In this document: positions 1 through 4,672 of the stretch, piece after piece | Numbering within the stretch: the stretch's first letter is position 1 | Layout: the number at the start of each line of letters is the position of its first letter | Source of the DNA: Anaerolineae bacterium | Lineage (GTDB): Bacteria; Chloroflexota; Anaerolineae; B4-G1; SLSP01 | Length of the DNA: 9,478 nucleotides | Assembly: GCA_016928755.1 (NCBI GenBank) | Contig: JAFGKB010000167.1 | Location: 1 to 9,478, forward strand | Direction of reading: 5' to 3' | Made by a program: the position numbers and the translations under genes | The notes under the pieces: generated by a model | Databases searched by the model: none | What the model saw: only the letters and a program-made list of their open reading frames with translations | Told to the model about the DNA's origin: nothing

Positions 1-1
1 A

Positions 2-82
2 AATCCGTGCCATCTGATTAATCCGTGGTTCAGACCCTTGTCAGAATCACGGATTGCCACGGATTACGGGATGACACGGATT
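2..82. repeat. Cluster of ATCCGTG / CACGGAT short intergenic repeats
   Basis: The octamer AATCCGTG occurs at 2-9 and 20-27, and its reverse complement CACGGATT at 48-55, 58-65 and 75-82. The nine-base arms AATCCGTGG (20-28) and CCACGGATT (57-65) could pair as a stem. No reading frame crosses the block. Short repeats of this wording are common between genes in environmental bacterial genomes. Their role is unknown, and the cluster may continue to the left of the window. Confidence 0.7.
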
Positions 83-95
83 GGCCAACCGTGTA

Positions 96-109
96 AGTTA
101 GATCTAACT
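96..109. other. Perfect 14-bp palindrome AGTTAGATCTAACT
   Basis: AGTTAGATCTAACT equals its own reverse complement over all 14 bases. It lies in the non-coding left end, 215 nt before the first start codon and about 95 nt upstream of the best promoter match there. A dimeric regulator could bind it, but no second copy was seen in the window and no function can be assigned. Confidence 0.4.
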
Positions 110-204
110 CTTGGATTAGATTTATCCCTGGGCGGATTGGCTCCTCTGTGAATCTCAGTGGGATAGCTCAAGACTTTTGTAGTCTAAATTCCCTCCTCGG
201 CAAC

Positions 205-233
205 TTGCCTAAATACCATAATTAAAGTACCAT
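205..233 (+). promoter_or_regulatory. Candidate promoter for the HhH / Ig-LysM gene pair
   Basis: TTGCCT (205-210) matches four of six bases of the -35 consensus, and TACCAT (228-233) matches four of six of the -10 consensus. The spacer is the ideal 17 nt. This would leave a leader of about 85 nt before the start codon at 325. The match is modest and the surrounding sequence is AT-rich, so a chance match is possible. Confidence 0.3.
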
Positions 234-324
234 TATTTGTAGTAAAGCCACACGTGAATAGCCAACAAAGACAGCCACAGTCTTTTAGCCAAGCAACTAT
301 TCACAAAGCATAAGGAGGGACAGG

Positions 325-996
325 ATGCACTGGTTAAGTTTTTTCATTGGTTTACTTGTCGGATGGTTAATTGAGTTAGCCATTGATTTTTTCTACTGGC
401 GACGCAGGGCCATACCGGATACCGGGGACACAACAAAGCTGCAAAACGAACTTAACGCCGCCAAGGACCGGATTCGCGAACTGGAAACTGAGATAGAGAA
501 GTTACGTGCACAGCAACGGCAGTGCCAAGACGATGCAGAGAAACTACAAGCCTGTAACCAAAATCTACAGACCACTTATGAAGAACTTGAAACCATACAC
601 GCGCGCGTTAAAGAACTTGAAGACCAATTAGGAAAAACACAGATCGACTTACAACGCTGCACAGAACAGTTAGAGGAAGCACAAGCAGCCCCACCTCCTG
701 CGGTGGCATTTGCCCCGGTTCGCTCGCCAGAACCTATGGAACCCGATGACTTACGTAAAATCGAGGGGATAGGGGTCAAGATAGCCGGTATCCTCAATAA
801 ACACGGGATTCTCACCTTTGCACAATTGGCCGGAACTGAAGTTAGCAAACTCGAGGCAATCCTGGAAGAAGCCGGGGCACGGTATCGCCTGGCCGATCCC
901 TCAACCTGGCCACAGCAAGCCAATCTGGCGGCCACCGGAGATTGGGAAGGGTTAAAAGAACTCCAAGACCAATTAAGTGGTGGCCGAGCTAAATAA
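325..996 (+). CDS. Membrane-anchored coiled-coil protein with C-terminal helix-hairpin-helix domain
   Basis: A 223-residue protein of unknown specific function. Residues 4-24 form one transmembrane helix, followed by WRRR, which suggests the rest lies in the cytoplasm. Residues about 36-120 are a charged, heptad-like coiled coil with several Cys. A Pro/Ala linker (121-140) leads to a helix-hairpin-helix unit at 141-169 (DDLRKIEGIGVKIAGIL) and a tail with WPQQA and GDWEGL, wording I associate with HhH proteins annotated as 'flap endonuclease-like 5' nuclease' or DUF4332-like. No catalytic residues of a nuclease are visible, so DNA or protein binding is more likely than cleavage. The start is firm: AAGGAGG (312-318) lies 6 nt before the ATG. 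The next gene follows closely and is probably co-transcribed. Confidence 0.85.
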   Translation: MHWLSFFIGLLVGWLIELAIDFFYWRRRAIPDTGDTTKLQNELNAAKDRIRELETEIEKLRAQQRQCQDDAEKLQACNQNLQTTYEELETIHARVKELEDQLGKTQIDLQRCTEQLEEAQAAPPPAVAFAPVRSPEPMEPDDLRKIEGIGVKIAGILNKHGILTFAQLAGTEVSKLEAILEEAGARYRLADPSTWPQQANLAATGDWEGLKELQDQLSGGRAK

Positions 997-1033
997 GCTA
1001 CGGGCTAAGAAGCATACGGAAAAGGATAAAGAG

Positions 1034-1993
1034 ATGGCTGACAAACAAGGGCCTCTTGTAAGAGGTTACAATATTTTTAAGGGTGTGGTTACAACGGTGA
1101 TTATAGGGGTCATTATCATTCTGTTGTTAAGCGGGGGAACGGGTTTAACCGGGGAACCGAGTCAGAGAATAGCCGATTTACCCACATCACAACCCACGGA
1201 AATCGATACCCCCGAACCGGTCATAGAACCCACGTTAGAGACTCCAACCATAGGAGAGCCAGAGGTAAAAGATGACGGCACGGTAAAACTGCAAGGCCAG
1301 GGCACGCCGGGTTCCAAGGTTGCGATATGGGCCGGTGGCAAACGCCTGGGTGAGGCCACAGTGGGCGATGATGGCACCTGGGCCTACACGGCGGAGATGG
1401 AGCCAGGCGACCACGAGATCACGGCCAAAACGTTGGATGCTGCGGGCGCTGTCGCTGCCGAATCCGAGCCGCTGGCGTTTACGATGCCTGAACCGGAGGA
1501 AGAAATTGCCGCGCCTAGGCTAGAAACGCCGGAAGTAACTGATGACGGTATGGCGAAGTTACAGGGCCAGGGGACGCCGGGTTCCAAGGTTGCGATATGG
1601 GCCGGGGGCAAACGCCTGGGTGAGGCCACAGTGGGCGATGATGGCACCTGGGCCTACACAGCGGAGCTAGAACCAGGCGACCACGAGATCACGGTTCAAA
1701 ATACAGATAACCCCGACTTGGTCAGTGAGGCTGTGGCTATTACTGTACCCGAAAAAGAAGAAGCACCGGCTACACCATCTGAGGCCGAAGAGGAGGTTGT
1801 CTGCGGTGTAGGCGAGGCCCCCAAAGGTGTGGACCAAGGCGACACCTATATCGTCGCGCGCTGCGAGTATATGGCCTTAATCGCCCAACGCACCAGGGTC
1901 AAGTTAGCGGACTTAATTGCGGCCAATCCCCAAGTGACAAATCCTGATTTGATCTACCCCGGCCAGGTTTTGAACTTACCGCCAAGAGATTAA
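1034..1993 (+). CDS. Membrane-anchored protein with two Ig-like repeats and C-terminal LysM
   Basis: A 319-residue protein, probably of the cell surface. Residues 14-36 are a single membrane segment, followed by a Pro/Thr/Glu-rich linker. Two bacterial Ig-like repeats with a 90-residue period follow (cores at 87-130 and 177-220, each with GTPGSKVAIWAGGKRLGEA and DGTWAYTAE). An acidic linker leads to a LysM-type domain at about 269-316 (DTYIVA, LADLIAANPQ, IYPGQVLNLP), which in known proteins binds peptidoglycan or chitin-like glycans. Cys257 and Cys277 flank the LysM start and might form a disulfide. I chose ATG 1034 because AAAAGGA (1020-1026) lies 7 nt upstream. An in-frame GTG at 977 would overlap the preceding gene and add 19 charged residues with no good ribosome site. 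The gap to the HhH gene is 37 nt, suggesting one transcript. Confidence 0.85.
   Translation: MADKQGPLVRGYNIFKGVVTTVIIGVIIILLLSGGTGLTGEPSQRIADLPTSQPTEIDTPEPVIEPTLETPTIGEPEVKDDGTVKLQGQGTPGSKVAIWAGGKRLGEATVGDDGTWAYTAEMEPGDHEITAKTLDAAGAVAAESEPLAFTMPEPEEEIAAPRLETPEVTDDGMAKLQGQGTPGSKVAIWAGGKRLGEATVGDDGTWAYTAELEPGDHEITVQNTDNPDLVSEAVAITVPEKEEAPATPSEAEEEVVCGVGEAPKGVDQGDTYIVARCEYMALIAQRTRVKLADLIAANPQVTNPDLIYPGQVLNLPPRD
1295..1424 (+). repeat. Ig-repeat DNA, copy 1
   Basis: This 130-base stretch is nearly identical to 1565-1694; I count six differences. It encodes the core of the first Ig-like repeat. The flanking parts of the two repeats are much more divergent, so the core looks recently duplicated or homogenised. 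Confidence 0.85.
1565..1694 (+). repeat. Ig-repeat DNA, copy 2
   Basis: Direct repeat of 1295-1424 at a 270-bp period, in the same reading frame. A run of 53 identical bases covers the segment encoding GKRLGEATVGDDGTWAY. Recombination between the copies would delete or add exactly 90 residues without breaking the frame. Confidence 0.85.
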
Positions 1994-2020
1994 GTTTTTA
2001 GCAATAATGGGTAGTCGAAT

Positions 2021-2055
2021 AACAGCCATCCGGATATTAGGATGGCTGTTGTTTG
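2021..2055 (+). terminator. Hairpin terminator after the LysM gene
   Basis: A perfect 10-bp stem, AACAGCCATC (2021-2030) with GATGGCTGTT (2041-2050), encloses a 10-nt loop and is followed by GTTTG, giving a T-rich but interrupted tail. It lies 28 nt past the stop codon at 1993 and separates this pair of genes from the reductase gene. Confidence 0.75.
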
Positions 2056-2084
2056 TTACAGAGCAAACAAACACACCAAAAACT

Positions 2085-2113
2085 TTTCATAATTGAGAAT
2101 CTGCGAGTATAAT
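2085..2113 (+). promoter_or_regulatory. Promoter for the aldo/keto reductase gene
   Basis: TATAAT at 2108-2113 is a perfect -10 hexamer, 29 nt before the start codon at 2143. The -35 is weak: TTTCAT at 2085-2090 with a 17-nt spacer. The site lies just after the terminator at 2021-2055, which fits a new transcription unit. Confidence 0.55.
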
Positions 2114-2142
2114 ATAGATAGGCATAGCGAAAGGGGGCAACT

Positions 2143-2967
2143 ATGCGTTACACAATCAAAGATACGGTCACGCTACATAACGGCGTAGAGATGCCGCGTT
2201 TTGGTTTGGGCGTATACCAAACTCGTGAAGGCCAAGAGATAGAGAACGCGGTGCGCTGGGCTTTAGAAGCGGGCTATCGCAGCATCGACACAGCCGCATT
2301 CTATGGCAACGAAGCCGGAGTAGGAAAAGCCGTCAGAGAAAGCGGTATCCCACGGGAAGAGATTTTTATCACAACGAAAGTTTGGAATATAGACCAGGGT
2401 TATGATAAGACACTTGCAGCCTTTGAGACCAGCCTGAAAAAACTGGCTATGGACTATATAGACCTGTACCTTATTCACTGGCCGGTCAGGGGAATGTACC
2501 CAAAGACATGGAATGCCTTAGAGACAATCTATAAATCAGGCAAGGCCAGAGCCATCGGTGTGAGCAACTTCCTCAACTACCACCTGGAAGCATTGGCGAA
2601 CACAGCGCACATTGTACCAATGGTGAACCAGGTTGAGTTCCACCCTTATCTACAGCAAGTAGAACTACAAGCCTATTGTCAGGAGCACAATATCCAGGTA
2701 GAAGGCTGGCGGCCCATTATGGGAGGAAAAGTGCTGGATATTCCAGAACTAGTCGCCATTGGTGAGAAATACAACAAAAGCGCGGTCCATGTCACACTGC
2801 GCTGGATGCTCCAGTTAGGTGTTGTTATGATTCCTAAGTCATCTCAAAAACGCCGCATCCAGGACAATGCCAATATCTTCGATTTTGAACTCTCGGCAGA
2901 GGATATGGAAATCATCAACAGCTTAGACCGCGATCACCGCACCGGCCCACACCCAGATACTTTCTAA
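2143..2967 (+). CDS. Aldo/keto reductase (AKR5-like, DkgA/YvgN type)
   Basis: A 274-residue cytoplasmic NADPH-dependent carbonyl reductase of the aldo/keto reductase TIM-barrel family, the usual length for the group. The catalytic tetrad is complete: Asp49 (YRSIDTA), Tyr54 (FYGNE), Lys79 (TTKVW) and His112 (LIHWP). GVSNF (139-143), NQVEFHPY (162-169) and the cofactor-binding IPKSS (230-234) with RIQDN (238-242) are also present. The family reduces aldehydes, methylglyoxal or keto-sugars; the substrate here cannot be read. Oddly, the usual A-W-S/T-P-L stretch reads GWRPIM (188-193), with an Arg in the cofactor-side loop. AGGGGG-type ribosome site 2132-2137 fixes the start. The antitoxin gene begins 15 nt downstream. 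Confidence 0.93.
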   Translation: MRYTIKDTVTLHNGVEMPRFGLGVYQTREGQEIENAVRWALEAGYRSIDTAAFYGNEAGVGKAVRESGIPREEIFITTKVWNIDQGYDKTLAAFETSLKKLAMDYIDLYLIHWPVRGMYPKTWNALETIYKSGKARAIGVSNFLNYHLEALANTAHIVPMVNQVEFHPYLQQVELQAYCQEHNIQVEGWRPIMGGKVLDIPELVAIGEKYNKSAVHVTLRWMLQLGVVMIPKSSQKRRIQDNANIFDFELSAEDMEIINSLDRDHRTGPHPDTF

Positions 2968-2982
2968 AAAGAGGAAGAAACA

Positions 2983-3285
2983 ATGAAAGAAATAACTTTT
3001 GAATACCCAGAAGGCTTGGAACTCGCAGTGCAAACAACACCAGAAGAACTAAGAGCACAAATACGTCTGATGGCTGCACTAAAAATGTTTGAACTTGGGA
3101 AACTGTCCTCTGGAAAGGCTGCTCAACTGGCAGGCATGTCACGTGTGGAATTCTTCGAACAATGCGGACGCTATAGAGTCTCAGTATTCAACTATTCTCC
3201 AAAAGAAATGGAAAACGAACTGCAAGCAGACCTACAAACTATAGATAAAATAAAATCTAAAGCGACTAACTCAGGGACTAACTAA
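2983..3285 (+). CDS. UPF0175 family antitoxin
   Basis: A 100-residue protein of the UPF0175 family, small helix-turn-helix-like proteins that often precede a PIN-like toxin gene. The N-terminal strand (KEITFEYPEGLE) is followed by helices and the family core at 36-70: FELGKLSSGKAAQLAGMS, then RVEFFEQCGRYRVSVFNY. GAGGAAG (2971-2977) is the ribosome site, 5 nt before the ATG. The stop codon overlaps the next start by one base (TAATG), the classic coupling of an antitoxin with its toxin. It should bind and neutralise the downstream protein and may repress its own promoter. No separate promoter is obvious in the 15-nt gap, so it may be read with the reductase gene. Confidence 0.87.
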   Translation: MKEITFEYPEGLELAVQTTPEELRAQIRLMAALKMFELGKLSSGKAAQLAGMSRVEFFEQCGRYRVSVFNYSPKEMENELQADLQTIDKIKSKATNSGTN

Positions 3286-3299
3286 TGATTACAGTTAGT
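3277..3299 (+). promoter_or_regulatory. Hairpin enclosing the toxin start codon
   Basis: ACTAACT (3277-3283) pairs with AGTTAGT (3293-3299) around a 9-nt loop that contains the toxin ATG (3285-3287). A weak ribosome site AGGG (3273-3276) sits at the base. A second ACTAACT copy at 3265-3271 could compete for the same partner. Ribosomes finishing the antitoxin would melt the stem, coupling toxin translation to antitoxin translation. The seven base pairs are seen; the control role is inferred. Confidence 0.35.
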
Positions 3300-3776
3300 G
3301 ATACAGGACCACTAATTGCATTAGCTAAAGTCGATAGGCTCTCACTACTACAAAGTCTATTTGGCGAAATACTAGTTCCGCCCAGTGTTTACAGGGAATT
3401 ACTGGCAAAATATGGGGAAGAATTCAATCGACTCTATGCTAGCTTAAATCAGTTCATCAGAACTGAGGCAATAGTTCAGCATCAACCCGAAGTCAAAGCT
3501 ATCATAGCGCACCTTGATATTGGAGAACGGGAAGCAATAGAATTAGCTTACGAACGACAATCTCTATTAATCATAGATGATTATCTTGGACGTAAAGCAG
3601 CACAAAAACTAGGCATAGAAGTCACAGGCGTTATAGGCGTATTAATCTACGCCAAACAAATAGGTCTATTGGATAATGTGCTGCCAACACTTAATAGTAT
3701 ACGTCTAAAAGGCTACTGGCTCTCAGACGAGATTATGGCGATAACAGCAAAGTTAACAAAAGAAAAGTGGCGCTAG
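3285..3776 (+). CDS. DUF3368 PIN-like toxin
   Basis: A 163-residue protein matching DUF3368, PIN-fold proteins paired with UPF0175. PIN toxins are metal-dependent RNases; for DUF3368 this is family inference. Visible acidic positions are Asp6 (VSDTGPLIALAK), Glu38 (VYREL), Glu81/Glu84 (DIGEREAIELA) and Asp98-Asp99 (LIIDDYLGRKAA). The family phrase VTGVIGVLIYAKQIGLL (113-129) is intact, so the protein looks full length and active. Its start codon lies within the antitoxin stop and in the loop of a small hairpin (3277-3299). The gene ends by overlapping the convergent GntR gene by four bases. Both this gene and the antitoxin gene look more AT-rich than their neighbours, which fits acquisition as a cassette. 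Confidence 0.85.
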   Translation: MITVSDTGPLIALAKVDRLSLLQSLFGEILVPPSVYRELLAKYGEEFNRLYASLNQFIRTEAIVQHQPEVKAIIAHLDIGEREAIELAYERQSLLIIDDYLGRKAAQKLGIEVTGVIGVLIYAKQIGLLDNVLPTLNSIRLKGYWLSDEIMAITAKLTKEKWR

Positions 3777-4501
3777 CGTACCAATTTCATCTTTAACGAG
3801 TACATGTCACCCCGGTTATGGCAGACCATAAACACGACGGGAGTACCATCCTCGGCAAAGATGGTGCGGTGTTTAAATAACAGCGGCGACCCTTCTTCCA
3901 TTTCTAATAACTCGGCAACTTCTGTGGTCGCACCACGGGCGTGATTTTTCTGTATCGCTAATTTGATGGCGTAACCGTGTTTATCCAGGACTTCCCAAGA
4001 ATGTTGGTCAATAATTTCTTCATCCATTAATTCTGGACATAGTTTATGGGGAATATACTCATCATGGAGGGCAACCGGGACATCTCCTACCAGGCGTAAA
4101 GTACGGATATGAACCAGTGGCTCGTGAAACGCAACTTTCAGGGCTTCGGCTATCTCTTGCTCGGCCGGCACTATTTCACGCTCCAAGAACTGGATCGTAG
4201 CATCTGCCCCCAATTCCTGACTTGTCTCAAAGAAGCTAGATAGCTTGTTATGGTCGCGCTCAATATGGAATTGAGTCACAAAGGTGCCAATGCCCCGCCG
4301 GCGATATAAAAGCCCTTCATTGATAAGCGCAGCAATACCGCGCCGGACGGTCATCCGGCTGATACCGAATTGCGTCGCCAGGTCCGGTTCCGGTGGCAAC
4401 TGTTGGCCGGGTTTCAATTCACCGTTTTCTATCTGTGCACGCAAAGCCTCACGCACTTGGGCATATAAAGCTAAACCAGGAGTTTTAGGTAAAAGTTCCA
4501 C
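3773..4501 (-). CDS. GntR-family transcriptional regulator (HutC subfamily, UTRA domain)
   Basis: A 242-residue one-component regulator. Residues about 10-76 form the GntR winged helix-turn-helix, with LPPEPDLATQFGISRMTVRR (35-54) and YRRRGIGTFV (66-75). Residues about 85-238 form the UTRA ligand-binding domain, with LVHIRTLRL, HDEYIPH and LLFKHRTIF near the C-terminus. Members bind small effectors such as sugar phosphates, amino-acid derivatives or trehalose-6-phosphate and release DNA; the effector here is unknown. The start is GTG at 4501, preceded on this strand by AAGGAT about 6 nt away. The gene is divergent from the receptor-channel gene across 171 nt, so it is the likely regulator of that operon and of itself. 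Its stop overlaps the convergent toxin stop. Confidence 0.93.
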   Translation of the reverse strand: MELLPKTPGLALYAQVREALRAQIENGELKPGQQLPPEPDLATQFGISRMTVRRGIAALINEGLLYRRRGIGTFVTQFHIERDHNKLSSFFETSQELGADATIQFLEREIVPAEQEIAEALKVAFHEPLVHIRTLRLVGDVPVALHDEYIPHKLCPELMDEEIIDQHSWEVLDKHGYAIKLAIQKNHARGATTEVAELLEMEEGSPLLFKHRTIFAEDGTPVVFMVCHNRGDMYSLKMKLVR

Positions 4502-4541
4502 AATAAATCCTTATCCCTTTAAAGTATTAAGTATTTTACAT

Positions 4542-4570
4542 AGCTTAGCCAAATCTGTGTTATTTGTCAA
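4542..4570 (-). promoter_or_regulatory. Possible promoter for the GntR gene
   Basis: On the minus strand a perfect TTGACA reads from 4570 to 4565, inside the candidate operator. With a 17-nt spacer the -10 would be TAAGCT (4547-4542), which is poor; TAAAAT (4538-4533) is a better hexamer but too far away. The -35 is convincing and the -10 is not. Confidence 0.3.
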
Positions 4571-4579
4571 GGTGACCAA
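4563..4579. promoter_or_regulatory. Candidate GntR operator between the divergent genes
   Basis: TTTGTCAAGGTGACCAA is an inverted repeat around a 3-nt centre: GTCA-AGG-TGAC is perfect, and six of the seven outer arm pairs match. It overlaps the minus-strand TTGACA (4565-4570) and ends 9 nt before the plus-strand TTGACA (4589-4594), a position from which a dimer could affect both genes. Assignment to this GntR protein rests on position and symmetry only. Confidence 0.4.
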
Positions 4580-4588
4580 GACACCGTT

Positions 4589-4616
4589 TTGACAATTTGA
4601 ACAAAAACATTACAAA
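4589..4616 (+). promoter_or_regulatory. Promoter for the receptor-channel operon
   Basis: A perfect -35, TTGACA (4589-4594), with TACAAA (4611-4616, four of six) as the -10 and a 16-nt spacer. The leader to the start codon at 4673 would be about 50 nt. The -35 lies 9 nt downstream of the candidate operator. Confidence 0.5.
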
Positions 4617-4672
4617 TAGAGAATGTAACTGCCCCTAAAAACTGGCACAAAAAGTATCAAGGAAAAAGCGAT

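Larger units (their letters stand above)
1..324. other. Non-coding left end
   Basis: No plausible gene was seen here on either strand. The stretch holds the ATCCGTG-type repeats (2-82), the 14-bp palindrome (96-109), a second repeat-like phrase around 140-165 (CTCTGTGAATCTCAGTGG) of a kind often found between genes, a candidate promoter (205-233) and the ribosome binding site for the first gene (312-318). Confidence 0.6.

Noticed and set aside
2..82. CRISPR array from the ATCCGTG repeats
   Set aside because: Units are only about eight bases, irregularly spaced and in both orientations, and no cas genes are present.
977..1036. GTG start at 977 for the Ig-LysM gene
   Set aside because: It overlaps the preceding gene and has no clear ribosome site, whereas ATG 1034 has AAAAGGA at the right distance and places the membrane segment near the N-terminus.
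1320..1523. Plus-strand 67-residue ORF in another frame of the Ig-LysM gene
   Set aside because: Low-complexity Arg/Trp-rich translation lying wholly inside a well-supported gene.
1162..1647. Two minus-strand ORFs with nearly identical N-termini
   Set aside because: They are mirror images of the duplicated Ig-repeat DNA on the other strand, not a gene pair.
4284..4592. Plus-strand 102-residue ORF opposite the GntR gene
   Set aside because: Antisense to the conserved winged-helix region, with no recognisable protein features.
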